A stretch of DNA of 64,000 nucleotides from the NCBI RefSeq assembly GCF_003001935.1, contig NZ_PVNG01000015.1:186001-250000 (forward strand), written 5' to 3'. Numbering within the stretch: the stretch's first letter is position 1; each line of letters starts with the position of its first letter. This DNA comes from Nonomuraea fuscirosea (lineage in GTDB: Bacteria; Actinomycetota; Actinomycetes; Streptosporangiales; Streptosporangiaceae). The position numbers were made by a program, and so were the translations under genes. The notes beneath the pieces were generated by a model that did not search any database, had not been told where the DNA came from, and was given only the letters and a program-made list of their open reading frames with translations. Positions 1 through 8,744 of this stretch are shown here, piece after piece.

Positions 1-1588
1 CTCGCTGATCCACATCTACTCGATCGGCTACATGGCCCACGACGAGCACCGGCGCAGGTTCTTCGCCTATCTGAACCTGTTCGTGGCCGCGATGCTGCTG
101 CTGGTGCTGGCCGACAACTACGTGGGGCTGTTCATCGGCTGGGAGGGCGTCGGTCTGGCGTCGTACCTGCTGATCGGGTTCTGGCAGTTCAAGCCGTCCG
201 CGGCGACCGCCGCCAAGAAGGCGTTCGTGGTCAACCGGGTCGGCGACTTCGGCCTGCTGGTCGGCATGTTCGTCATCTGGACCACGTTCGGCACGCTGAC
301 CTTCAAGAACCTGGGTGAGCAGATCACGGCCGGCCAGACGAACGGGGCCATGCTCGCCATCGGCCTGCTGCTGCTCCTCGGGGCCTGCGGCAAGTCCGCG
401 CAGCTGCCGCTGCAGTCCTGGCTGCTCGACGCGATGGAGGGCCCGACCCCGGTCTCGGCCCTGATCCACGCGGCGACCATGGTCACCGCCGGCGTCTACC
501 TCGTGGTCCGATCCGGCGCGTTCTTCTTCCCCGAGGGCTCGGGGGCGGCGCTCGCCGTGACCATCGTCGGCGCGGCCACGCTGCTCGCCGGTGCGATCAT
601 CGGTTGCGCCAAGGACGACATCAAGAAGGGCCTGGCCGGCTCGACGATGTCGCAGATCGGCTACATGATGCTCGGCGCGGGCCTCGGCCCGGCGGGTTAC
701 GCCTTCGCGATCGGCCACCTGATCACGCACGGCTTCTTCAAGGCCGACATGTTCCTCGGCGCCGGCTCGGTCATGCACGGCATGAACGACGAGGTCGACA
801 TGAGGAAGTACGGCGCCCTGCGCAAGGTCATGCCGATCACGTTCGTCACGTTCTTCATCGGCTACCTGGCGATCATCGGTTTCCCGCTGCTGTCCGGCTA
901 CTTCACCAAGGACGGCATCATCGAGACCGCGGTGCACCACCAGCCGATCCTGGGCTGGCTGGCCGTGCTGGGCGCGGGCATCACCGGCTTCTACATGTCG
1001 CGCATGGTCTTCATGACCTTCTTCGGCCAGAAGCGCTGGGCCGAGGACGCGCACCCGCACGAGTCGCCGCTCGTGATGACCATCCCGCTGATGATCCTCT
1101 CGCTCGGTTCGCTCGGCCTGGGCGCCTACCTCGTTTTGAACGGGACGCTGTACCGGTTCCTCAGCCCCGCCGTGGGCGGAGACCCGGCCGACGCCCCGCA
1201 CTTCGACCCGTTCACCACCCCCGGCCTGGCCACCCTCGCGCTCGTCGCGGTCGGCGTGGGCATCGCCTGGATGAAGTACGGCCGGGCCGAGGTGCCCGCG
1301 GTGCAGCCGCGCGGCTCCTTCCTCACCACGTTCGCCCGGCGCGACCTGTACGGTGACGCGCTCAACGAGTCGCTCTTCATGCGCCCCGGCCAGTGGCTGA
1401 CCCGCCTCGCGGTGTTCTTCGACAACCGGGGCATCGACGGGCTGGTCAACGGCCTGGCGGCGGGCATCGGCGGCAGCTCCGGGCGCCTTCGGCGGATCCA
1501 GACGGGCTTCGCCAGAACGTACGCGCTGTCCATCCTGATCGGTGCCGCCCTGCTGACCGGCGCCCTGCTCCTCGTTGGGACCATCTGA
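1..1588 (+). CDS. nuoL: NADH-quinone oxidoreductase subunit L, 5'-truncated by the window edge
   Basis: Proton-pumping antiporter-like membrane subunit of respiratory complex I. The open frame runs in from the window edge ([11 protein letters not shown] is read before the first internal ATG at 32), so only the C-terminal part is present. The family signature [20 protein letters not shown] followed by [14 protein letters not shown] is clear, as are many hydrophobic helices and the long C-terminal amphipathic region with a last TM helix ([20 protein letters not shown]). The stop TGA at 1586-1588 overlaps the ATG of nuoM by one base, so the two are translationally coupled. The rest of the nuo operon should lie to the left. 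Confidence 0.97.
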   Translation, partial: SLIHIYSIGYMAHDEHRRRFFAYLNLFVAAMLLLVLADNYVGLFIGWEGVGLASYLLIGFWQFKPSAATAAKKAFVVNRVGDFGLLVGMFVIWTTFGTLTFKNLGEQITAGQTNGAMLAIGLLLLLGACGKSAQLPLQSWLLDAMEGPTPVSALIHAATMVTAGVYLVVRSGAFFFPEGSGAALAVTIVGAATLLAGAIIGCAKDDIKKGLAGSTMSQIGYMMLGAGLGPAGYAFAIGHLITHGFFKADMFLGAGSVMHGMNDEVDMRKYGALRKVMPITFVTFFIGYLAIIGFPLLSGYFTKDGIIETAVHHQPILGWLAVLGAGITGFYMSRMVFMTFFGQKRWAEDAHPHESPLVMTIPLMILSLGSLGLGAYLVLNGTLYRFLSPAVGGDPADAPHFDPFTTPGLATLALVAVGVGIAWMKYGRAEVPAVQPRGSFLTTFARRDLYGDALNESLFMRPGQWLTRLAVFFDNRGIDGLVNGLAAGIGGSSGRLRRIQTGFARTYALSILIGAALLTGALLLVGTI

Positions 1589-3147
1589 TGTCACCCTGGC
1601 TTCCGATACTCATGGCGGTGCCCGTGGTGGGCGCCATCGTGGTGGCCCTGCTTCCCAAGGGCAGTGACAAGCTGGCCAAGCAGGTCACGCTGCTGGTCTC
1701 GCTGCTGGTGCTGGTCCTGACCGGGGTCATGGCCGCCGGGTTCGATCCGGGCGGCGAGCGCTTCCAGTTCAAGGCCGAGTACGACTGGATCCCGAGCTTC
1801 GGCGTGAAGTTCGGGGTCGGCGTGGACGGCGTGGCGCTCGTGCTGATCGCCCTGTCGGTCGTGCTGGTGCCGATCGTGGTGCTGGCCTCCTGGCACGACG
1901 CCGACGGCGTCAAGACCGCCGACGGCACGCTGATCACGCCCAAGCGGTCGGTGAAGACGTACTTCTCGCTGCTGCTGGTGCTGGAGACGATGATGATCGG
2001 CGTCTTCGCGGCGACCGACATCTTCCTGTTCTACGTCTTCTTCGAAGCCATGCTGATCCCGATGTACTTCATGATCGGCTCGTACGGCGGCGCCCAGCGG
2101 TCCTACGCGGCCGTCAAGTTCCTGCTGTACTCGCTCTTCGGCGGCCTGCTCATGCTGGTCGCGGTCATCGGGCTCTACGTGGTGGCCGGCAGCAAGACGT
2201 TCATGTTCCCCGAGCTCGTCGGGGTCATCCAGGACCCGGCCATGCAGAAGTGGCTGTTCGCCGGATTCTTCATCGCCTTCGCCATCAAGGCGCCGCTGTG
2301 GCCGGTGCACACCTGGCTGCCCGACGCGGCCGCCCAGGCTCCGGCCGGCGCCGCGGTGCTGCTGGTCGGCGTGCTGGACAAGGTCGGCACGTTCGGGATG
2401 CTCCGCTTCTGCCTGGAGCTCTTCCCCGACGCGGCCAAGGCGTTCACGATGCCGATCGTCGTGCTGGCGGTCATCAGCATCATCTACGGCGCCATCGTCG
2501 CCATCGGGCAGACCGACATGAAGCGGCTCATCGCCTACACGTCGATCTCCCACTTCGGCTTCATCGTGCTGGGCGTGTTCGCCATGTCCTCGGTCGCCCA
2601 GTCCGGCGCGGCCCTCTACATGGTCAACCACGGCTTCGCCACCGGCGCGCTGTTCCTGGCCGCCGGGTTCCTCATCGCGCGGCGCGGCTCGCCGTTCCTC
2701 GGGGACTACGGAGGCGTGCAGAAGGTCGCTCCGGTGCTGGCCGGGTTCTTCCTGGTCGCCGGTCTGGCCGGTCTTTCACTGCCGGGCCTGTCGTCCTTCG
2801 TCAGCGAGTTCATGGTCATGATCGGCTCGTACTCCAGCCAGGCTCACGGCTCGGGCGCGCTGTCCGTGGCCGCGATCGTCTCCGCGGTCGCGGTGATCCT
2901 GGCGGCCGTCTACATCCTGTGGATGATCCAGCGCACGATGAACGGGCCGACGGCCGAGCCGGTCAAGGCGTTCAAGGACCTCAACGCCCGCGAGATCTGG
3001 GTGCTGGCCCCGCTGGTCGCCCTCATCATCGGCTTCGGCTTCTTCCCCAAGCCGCTGCTCGACGTGATCAACCCGTCAGTGCAACAGACGCTGACCAACG
3101 TGAAGGTGCCCACCTCCACCATCGCTGAGAAGGGGACGGGTCAGTGA
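1588..3147 (+). CDS. nuoM: NADH-quinone oxidoreductase subunit M
   Basis: Second antiporter-like proton channel subunit of complex I, 519 aa, about 14 TM helices. The start is the ATG at 1588 that overlaps the nuoL stop; the frame is open further upstream but that stretch is antiparallel-coded by nuoL and has no membrane character. The quinone-oxidoreductase signature appears as VHTWLPDAAAQAPAGAAVLL followed by VGVLDKVGTFGM, including the conserved lysine of the proton path. The variant sequence (LPDAAAQAP rather than LPDAHxxAP) resembles actinobacterial NuoM. The stop at 3145-3147 overlaps the GTG of nuoN. Confidence 0.97.
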   Translation: MSPWLPILMAVPVVGAIVVALLPKGSDKLAKQVTLLVSLLVLVLTGVMAAGFDPGGERFQFKAEYDWIPSFGVKFGVGVDGVALVLIALSVVLVPIVVLASWHDADGVKTADGTLITPKRSVKTYFSLLLVLETMMIGVFAATDIFLFYVFFEAMLIPMYFMIGSYGGAQRSYAAVKFLLYSLFGGLLMLVAVIGLYVVAGSKTFMFPELVGVIQDPAMQKWLFAGFFIAFAIKAPLWPVHTWLPDAAAQAPAGAAVLLVGVLDKVGTFGMLRFCLELFPDAAKAFTMPIVVLAVISIIYGAIVAIGQTDMKRLIAYTSISHFGFIVLGVFAMSSVAQSGAALYMVNHGFATGALFLAAGFLIARRGSPFLGDYGGVQKVAPVLAGFFLVAGLAGLSLPGLSSFVSEFMVMIGSYSSQAHGSGALSVAAIVSAVAVILAAVYILWMIQRTMNGPTAEPVKAFKDLNAREIWVLAPLVALIIGFGFFPKPLLDVINPSVQQTLTNVKVPTSTIAEKGTGQ

Positions 3148-4736
3148 ACGACGTCATCCAAGCGCCGACGATCGAGTACGGCACTCTGGCGCCGTTGCTG
3201 GTCGTCTTCGGCGCGGCCTGCATCGGCGTCCTCATCGAGGCGTTCGCGCCGCGCTACCTGCGCAAGTCCTTCCACGTGCCGCTCACGCTGCTGAGCCTGG
3301 CCGGCGCGTTCGCGCTGGTCCTGGTGCAGACACTGCGCGGTCAGGTCTCCACCACGCCGTCCGCCATGGGAGCGGTGGCGGTCGACGGCCCCTCGCTGTT
3401 CATTTGGGGCGTCATCCTCATCCTGTCGTTCGTCTGCGTGCTGCTGATCAACGACGAGGGGCACTTCGTGGCCTCCGCCGCGTCCGTGCCGGGCAGCTCC
3501 GACGAGGAGGAGGCCGAGGCCCACGACAACGGCACCGGCCACACCGAGGTCTACCCGCTGGTCCTGTTCGCGGTCGGCGGCATGCTGCTCTTCCCGGCCG
3601 CGCACGACCTGCTGATGATGTTCGTCGCCCTTGAGGTCATGTCGCTGCCGCTGTACCTGCTGTGCGGCCTGGCCCGCAGGCGCCGCCTCCTGTCGCAGGA
3701 GGCGTCGATGAAGTACTTCCTGCTGGGCGCGTTCTCCTCGGCCTTCTTCCTGTACGGCACCGCGATGATCTACGGCTTCGCGGGCACCGTCTCGCTGCCG
3801 GGCATCAACCAGGCCATGGCCGCGGGCAACACGCTCGACCCGCTGCTGCTGATCGGCTTCGCCATGCTCGGCGTGGGCCTGCTGTTCAAGATCGGCGCGG
3901 CGCCGTTCCAGGCCTGGAAGCCTGACGTCTACCAGGGCGCCCCGACCCCCATCACCGCCCTCATGGCCTCCGGCACGCTCGTTGCGGCCTTCGGGGCCGT
4001 GCTGAGGGTGTTCTGGGTGGGTCTGGGGAACCTCGACTGGAACTGGCGGCCGGTCATCTGGGGCGTCGCGGCGCTCACGATGGTCGTCGGCTCGATCCTG
4101 GCGATCACCCAGACCGAGATCAAGCGGATGCTGGCCTACTCGTCCATCGCGCACGCCGGCTTCCTGCTGGTCGGCGTGCTGGCCACGTACGGGAGCGCCG
4201 AGCAGAACGCGGTTTCGCTCAAGGCGATCCTGTTCTACCTGGCGGTCTACGGCATCACCACGGTCGGCGCGTTCGCGGTGCTGACGCTCGTGCGCGATCC
4301 CGGCGGCGAGGCCGGGCACCTGTCGCGCTGGGCCGGGCTCGGCAAGCGCGCGCCCGTCCTTTCCGGGGTGTTCGCCTTCTTCCTGCTGGCCTTCGCCGGC
4401 ATCCCGCTGACCAGCGGCTTCTTCGGCAAGTACGCCGTCTTCGCCGCGGCGCTCAACAGCGGGACCCAGCCCGGCGACTCCATGGGCGGCTGGATGGCCG
4501 GCCTGGTCGTCGTCGGCGTAGTGGCCAGCGCGATCGCGGCGTTCTTCTACGTCCGCGTGATCGTGCTGATGTTCTTCAACGAGCCGGCGGCGGACGGCCC
4601 CGCCGTCGCGGCCCCCAGTATGGGGACCGTGGCGGTCATCGCCGTTTCGTTGCTGGTTACCGTAGGAGTGGGCCTCTACCCGGAGTCCGTGCTCGGTGTC
4701 GCCAACGACGCTGCCAGCAGCCTGTTCATCAGATAA
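3144..4736 (+). CDS. nuoN: NADH-quinone oxidoreductase subunit N
   Basis: Third antiporter-like subunit and last gene of the nuo operon, 530 aa. It starts at GTG 3144 inside a GTGA overlap with nuoM. The signature AFQAWKPDVYQGAPTPITAL is present, as is the second conserved segment with TEIKRMLAYSSIAHAGFLLV. A hydrophilic acidic loop (SSDEEEAEAHDNGTGH, about residues 118-133) sits between TM segments and is larger than in E. coli-type NuoN; such loops are common in actinobacteria. A polyprenyl synthase follows 11 bases after the stop, probably in the same transcript. Confidence 0.97.
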   Translation: MNDVIQAPTIEYGTLAPLLVVFGAACIGVLIEAFAPRYLRKSFHVPLTLLSLAGAFALVLVQTLRGQVSTTPSAMGAVAVDGPSLFIWGVILILSFVCVLLINDEGHFVASAASVPGSSDEEEAEAHDNGTGHTEVYPLVLFAVGGMLLFPAAHDLLMMFVALEVMSLPLYLLCGLARRRRLLSQEASMKYFLLGAFSSAFFLYGTAMIYGFAGTVSLPGINQAMAAGNTLDPLLLIGFAMLGVGLLFKIGAAPFQAWKPDVYQGAPTPITALMASGTLVAAFGAVLRVFWVGLGNLDWNWRPVIWGVAALTMVVGSILAITQTEIKRMLAYSSIAHAGFLLVGVLATYGSAEQNAVSLKAILFYLAVYGITTVGAFAVLTLVRDPGGEAGHLSRWAGLGKRAPVLSGVFAFFLLAFAGIPLTSGFFGKYAVFAAALNSGTQPGDSMGGWMAGLVVVGVVASAIAAFFYVRVIVLMFFNEPAADGPAVAAPSMGTVAVIAVSLLVTVGVGLYPESVLGVANDAASSLFIR

Positions 4737-4747
4737 GGGGATCTCGT

Positions 4748-5737
4748 ATGTCTGCGCCTCCCGTGGTTGACCTTCCCATAGAGGACGAACGGCTGGCGCA
4801 GGACGTGGCCACCGGGCTGGCCGCGGTCGAGAAGCTTCTGCGCTCGTCCGTGGAGAGCGAGGACGCCTTCGTCACGGAGGCGTCCAAGCACCTCATCGAG
4901 GCGGGCGGGAAGCGGTTCCGCACCTTGATGGTGCTGCTCGCCGCGCAGTTCGGCGACCCGTCGGCGCCGGGGGTCGTCCCCGGCGCCGTGGTCATCGAAC
5001 TGACCCACCTGGGCTCGCTCTACCACGACGACGTCATGGACGAGGCCCCGGTACGCCGGGGCACGCCGTCGGCCAACGCCCGGTGGGACAACACCGTGGC
5101 CATCCTCACCGGCGACTACCTCTTCGCCCAGGCGTCCGACATCCTCGCCGACCTCGGTCCCGAGCTGATCCGCATCCAGGCGCAGACGTTCTCCCGCCTG
5201 GTGCAGGGCCAGATCCGCGAGACCATCGGCCCGCGGGACGACGAGGACCCGGTCGCCCACTACCTGAGCGTCCTGTCCGACAAGACCGGCTCGCTGATCG
5301 CCGCCTCGGGCCGTTTCGGCGCGCTGCTGTCGGGCGCGCCCGCGGACGTCGAGGAGCGGCTCAGCCGCGCCTGCGAGGCCATCGGGGTGGCCTGGCAGCT
5401 CGGCGACGACCTGCTGGACGTCTCCTCCACGGGCGCCCAGTCGGGCAAGACGCAGGGCACCGACCTGCGCGAGGGCGTCAAGACGCTGCCGGTGCTGTAC
5501 GCGCTGGCGGCCGGCGACTCGCCGCGGCTGACGGCCCTGCTGTCGGGGCCGGTGGCCGACGAGGACGTCGAGGAGACCCTCACCCTGCTCCGCGCGCATC
5601 CCGGGATGGCCAGGGCGCGGGCCGAGCTGGTGGCCTGGGTGGACCGGGCCCGAACCGACATCTCGGGCCTGCCCGACATCCCGGCCAGAGACGCCTTCCT
5701 GGCCCTCTGCGACTACGTGGTCGAACGCTCGGGCTGA
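4748..5737 (+). CDS. Trans-polyprenyl diphosphate synthase (hepta/octaprenyl type, menaquinone side chain)
   Basis: Makes the long isoprenoid chain diphosphate, by family and position most likely for the menaquinone that complex I reduces. 329 aa, normal family length. Both aspartate-rich motifs are intact: DDVMD at residues 94-98 (within LYHDDVMDE) for the allylic substrate and GDDLLD at 219-224 for isopentenyl diphosphate. GGKRFR near residue 55 binds diphosphate. It starts at ATG 4748, 11 bp after nuoN. The same synthase next to nuo is seen in other actinobacteria. Chain length cannot be read from the sequence by eye. The 3' end overlaps the convergent transporter gene by 25 bp. Confidence 0.92.
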   Translation: MSAPPVVDLPIEDERLAQDVATGLAAVEKLLRSSVESEDAFVTEASKHLIEAGGKRFRTLMVLLAAQFGDPSAPGVVPGAVVIELTHLGSLYHDDVMDEAPVRRGTPSANARWDNTVAILTGDYLFAQASDILADLGPELIRIQAQTFSRLVQGQIRETIGPRDDEDPVAHYLSVLSDKTGSLIAASGRFGALLSGAPADVEERLSRACEAIGVAWQLGDDLLDVSSTGAQSGKTQGTDLREGVKTLPVLYALAAGDSPRLTALLSGPVADEDVEETLTLLRAHPGMARARAELVAWVDRARTDISGLPDIPARDAFLALCDYVVERSG

Positions 5738-6651
5738 GGCGTCTCCAGCGCGACGCGCTTCCGGGTCTTCCGGGCGGACGTACGTGCCGCCCGGAGCCCG
5801 TCGTACGTGAAGATCACCAGGGCCAGCCACACGATCGAGAACCCGATCCACCGGCTGGACGGCATGACCTCCTTGGCGATCAGCACCCCGCACGCGAACT
5901 GCAGAATCGGCGCGATGTACTGCAACACGCCCAGCGCGCTCAACGGCACCCTGATGGCCGCCGCCCCGAAGCAGATCAGCGGCACCGCCGTGATGGCGCC
6001 GGCCCCCACCATGAGCAGCACGTGCCCGGCCCCGGCGTGCCCGAACGTGGTGCCCCCACTGGCCTGCAGATAGATCAGGTAGCCGAGTGCCGGCAGCAAC
6101 AGCACCATCGTCTCGATCGCGAAGCTCTCGGTGGCCGCCACGTTGGCCTGCTTCTTGACCAGCCCGTACAGGCCGAAGCTGACGGCCAGCGTGAGCGCGA
6201 CCCATGGCAGCCGCCCGTAGTCGAGCGTCAGCACCAGCACCGCCAGCGCCCCGAACCCGACCGCCGTCCACTGCAGCGGCCGCAGCCGCTCCCGCAGCAG
6301 CACCACCCCGAACAGCACGCTGACCAGGGGGTTGATGAAGTACCCCAGCGCGCTCTCGACGACGTGCCCGGCGTTGACCGCGTAGATGTAGGTGCCCCAG
6401 TTGACGGTCACCACGACGGCGGCCAGCGTCAGCAGGGCGAGTTTGGCGGGCTGCCCGGCGATCTCGCGCAGCCACGACCAGTGCCTGCGCACGCTCAGCA
6501 GGAGGACCACGATCACCAGCGACCACACCATGCGGTGGGCGAGGATCTCGATGGCTCCGGACGGCTTGAGGAGCGGCCAGTAGAGGGGGAAGAGTCCCCA
6601 CATGATGTAGGCGGCGATCCCGAGCAGGACACCACGCCGAGCGTCAGGCAT
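5713..6651 (-). CDS. rarD: RarD-type EamA/DMT superfamily transporter
   Basis: Inner-membrane transporter of the drug/metabolite superfamily, 312 aa, with about ten hydrophobic helices in two EamA halves. The RarD-type N-terminus is recognisable (GVLLGIAAYIMWGLFPLYW, followed by the short segment with EILAHRMVWS) and TVNWGTYIYAVNAGHVVES is typical of the subfamily. The physiological substrate of RarD proteins is not settled; the old name refers to chloramphenicol sensitivity. It is transcribed leftward from its own promoter and converges on the polyprenyl synthase gene, overlapping its 3' end. Confidence 0.88.
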   Translation of the reverse strand: MPDARRGVLLGIAAYIMWGLFPLYWPLLKPSGAIEILAHRMVWSLVIVVLLLSVRRHWSWLREIAGQPAKLALLTLAAVVVTVNWGTYIYAVNAGHVVESALGYFINPLVSVLFGVVLLRERLRPLQWTAVGFGALAVLVLTLDYGRLPWVALTLAVSFGLYGLVKKQANVAATESFAIETMVLLLPALGYLIYLQASGGTTFGHAGAGHVLLMVGAGAITAVPLICFGAAAIRVPLSALGVLQYIAPILQFACGVLIAKEVMPSSRWIGFSIVWLALVIFTYDGLRAARTSARKTRKRVALETPQPERSTT

Positions 6652-6696
6652 GTCACTCAGTTTGGGACATTACCACCTTGGACACAAACTTCGTCC

Positions 6697-6702
6697 ACTA
6701 TA
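6697..6702 (-). promoter_or_regulatory. Possible -10 element for the RarD gene
   Basis: Read on the minus strand this is TATAGT, 46 bases upstream of the ATG at 6651, in a locally AT-rich 145-bp gap between two genes (6652-6796). No convincing -35 was identified. Weak call based on composition and position only. Confidence 0.3.
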
Positions 6703-6796
6703 CGGAAATATGTAGACATGCTTAAGTGTGGCGCCGGATACCAGCGGGCGTGACCTTGTCTGGTCTGTTGGACGCCGCGACGAGGGACCCGGATGG

Positions 6797-7450
6797 TCAG
6801 TCGACCAGGCCGGCCCGGTAGGCGGCGATGGCCACTTGTACGCGGTTCGTGACGGCGAGCTTGACGAACAGGCGGGAGATGTGGCTCTTGACCGTGGCCT
6901 CGCTCATGTTCAGGCGGGCCGCGATCTCGGTATTGGAGCGGCCGAGCCCGACCTCGACGAGCACCTCGCGCTCGCGACCGGTCAGGGTCTCCAGCCGGGC
7001 GAGCGCGTCACGGCGGCGCCGAATGGGTTGGTCGGTGGTGAGCCGGTGGATCAGCCGCCGAGTGATCCGCGGGGACAGCATCGAGTCGCCGCCGTGCGCG
7101 AGACGGATGGCCTGGATCAGGTCGTGCGGCGAGGTGTCCTTGAGCAGGAACCCGCAGGCTCCCGCCTCCAGGGCGGTGAAGACGTGCTCGTCGCTGTCGA
7201 ACGTGGAGAGGATGATCACCGCGGGTGTCCGGGCGAGCCGGCGGATGGCCCCGGTGGCGGCGAGGCCGTCGTACCGGGGCATCCTGACGTCCATCAGAAC
7301 GACGTCGGGCCCCAGGCGGCGGACCGCGTCGACGGCCTGGTTGCCGTCCTCGGCCTCGCCCACGACCTCTACGTCGGGTGCGGACTCGATGATGAACCGC
7401 AGTCCCGCGCGGATCAGCGGCTCGTCGTCAACCAGCAGTGTCCTGATCAC
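6797..7450 (-). CDS. NarL/FixJ-family response regulator (REC-LuxR HTH)
   Basis: DNA-binding output of a two-component system, 217 aa. The REC domain starts VIRTLLVDDEP with acidic pocket D8-D9, phosphoacceptor D54 (VVLMDVRMP), switch threonine in ILSTFD and lysine in GFLLKD. The C-terminal LuxR HTH begins LTGREREVLVEVGLGRSNTE. The start chosen is GTG at 7450, preceded by a GGGGGAA ribosome site; the frame is open upstream but has no REC homology. The start lies inside the 3' end of the kinase gene (23 bp overlap), so the two are coupled. A likely target is the divergent serine hydrolase gene or its own operon. Confidence 0.93.
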   Translation of the reverse strand: MIRTLLVDDEPLIRAGLRFIIESAPDVEVVGEAEDGNQAVDAVRRLGPDVVLMDVRMPRYDGLAATGAIRRLARTPAVIILSTFDSDEHVFTALEAGACGFLLKDTSPHDLIQAIRLAHGGDSMLSPRITRRLIHRLTTDQPIRRRRDALARLETLTGREREVLVEVGLGRSNTEIAARLNMSEATVKSHISRLFVKLAVTNRVQVAIAAYRAGLVD

Positions 7451-8579
7451 GTGATTCCCCCGGGGATGCGTCCGTGGCGTGCCACGGCAGCCGGCCCTCC
7501 AGACGCCAGCCTCCCGCATCGTCCGGCCCGCCGCGCACCGTTCCGCCGATCAGCCGGAAACGCTCCGCCAGGCCCACCAGACCGACCCCGGCGCCGGTCT
7601 CCAGACTGGGCTGGAGCGATGGTCCGTTGGTGACCGCTATCGTGACGCCGTCTTCCCTGCTCCCGGTCGTCGTGACCGTGACCGGGGCCCCGTGGGCGTG
7701 CTTGTGCGCATTGGTCAGGCCCTCCTGGACGAGGCGATGCGCGGCTCTGGCCGTCTCCCATGGCCACGTGCCGATATCGCCGTGCAGGGTGACGGTCCCG
7801 CCGGCCGATCGCCAGGAGTCCACCAGCCGCCGCAGGTCGGGGAAGCCGTCGTCGTCATCGCTGGGCCCGGCGCGCAGCACGCCAAGGATCTTGCGCAGCT
7901 CTTCGAGGGCCTCCTGCGCGCTGACCCTGATCAGCGCCGCCTCTCGCTCGATGCGCTCCGGTCCCGCGCTCGCGTTCACCTCAAGGCCGCCGGCATGCAG
8001 CGAGATGAGCGTGACCTTGTGCGCGAGCACGTCGTGCATCTCCCGGGCGATCCGGCCGCGCTCGGCGGACCTCGCCTGTTCGTTGCGCAGACGCTGCTCG
8101 GCCTCGGCGCGTTCGGCGCGCTCGCGCAGCGATCGGGTCAGCTCGCGGCGGGTGGTGGCGTACGCCCCTGCCACCAGCGTGACCCCCGTCGCGGTCGCCG
8201 CCGAGATCAGCGCGTCCGTGCCCAACCGGCCGCCGTCCACCCACTGCTGGGCCAAGAACCCCGCCATGCCGATCGCCGCCAGCGCCGGGAAACGCCTGCC
8301 CGCGCCGGAGAACAGGCTGATCAGCAGCGGCCCCGGATTGCCCGACAGCACGTACGCGCCCGCCCCGGCGACGGTCACCGCCACCGGCCACCGGCCCTGG
8401 AACCACACCGCACCCGTGCCTGCCAGCCCGGCGGCGGCGATGACGGGTCGCGGCAGCGGCGCCCAGGGCGTCTTGACCGCCAGGACGGTGAGGAACAGGC
8501 AGAGCGCCACGGAGGCCGCGCTGATCGCGTGTGGCCCGAGCGCGGCCATCCGCCGCGGCACCGCGCGTAACGACAGCAT
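7428..8579 (-). CDS. Membrane sensor histidine kinase (NarL-partner, HisKA_3/HATPase)
   Basis: Sensor kinase partner of the downstream regulator, about 383 aa. The N-terminal third is hydrophobic (TM stretches near residues 18-35, 46-60, 64-80, 84-110 and 122-141) with little extracytoplasmic sequence. A coiled linker rich in R, E and A follows. The dimerisation box contains phospho-acceptor H182 in AREMHDVLAHKVTLISLHAG. The HATPase has an N-box (QEGLTNAHKHA) and a G-box (GAGVGLVGLAERF). The start is taken at ATG 8579; an in-frame ATG at 8609 adds ten residues. What it senses is unknown; membrane-embedded sensors of this layout often respond to envelope stress (inference). Confidence 0.9.
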   Translation of the reverse strand: MLSLRAVPRRMAALGPHAISAASVALCLFLTVLAVKTPWAPLPRPVIAAAGLAGTGAVWFQGRWPVAVTVAGAGAYVLSGNPGPLLISLFSGAGRRFPALAAIGMAGFLAQQWVDGGRLGTDALISAATATGVTLVAGAYATTRRELTRSLRERAERAEAEQRLRNEQARSAERGRIAREMHDVLAHKVTLISLHAGGLEVNASAGPERIEREAALIRVSAQEALEELRKILGVLRAGPSDDDDGFPDLRRLVDSWRSAGGTVTLHGDIGTWPWETARAAHRLVQEGLTNAHKHAHGAPVTVTTTGSREDGVTIAVTNGPSLQPSLETGAGVGLVGLAERFRLIGGTVRGGPDDAGGWRLEGRLPWHATDASPGESRDQDTAG

Positions 8580-8639
8580 CGGTCCAGCGTAGCCAGGGCG
8601 GCGGCGCATCACCTCATACCGGCGTCGGCGCTGGACGCC

Positions 8640-8669
8640 GGGCGTCTCCGACTTTCGTCGGAGACGCCC
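8640..8669. promoter_or_regulatory. Perfect 13-bp inverted repeat in the kinase/serine hydrolase divergent region
   Basis: Arms GGGCGTCTCCGAC (8640-8652) and GTCGGAGACGCCC (8657-8669) are exact reverse complements around a TTTC loop. The repeat sits between two divergent genes, 61 bp from the kinase ATG and 76 bp from the hydrolase GTG. It could be an operator for the adjacent response regulator or a transcribed hairpin; there is no T-run, so a classical terminator is unlikely. Confidence 0.7.
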
Positions 8670-8744
8670 ATGGCCGCGATGGCGATGCGGCCGCGCCCTC
8701 GCCGGCCGCATCGTGGATGGCCTCGACAAGGTCAGGAGCCGCCC

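Noticed and set aside
4676-6601. A 641-codon minus-strand open frame overlapping the polyprenyl synthase.
   Set aside because: The synthase has both Asp-rich motifs in the plus frame; the minus frame is low-complexity. Only the RarD frame at its left part is real.
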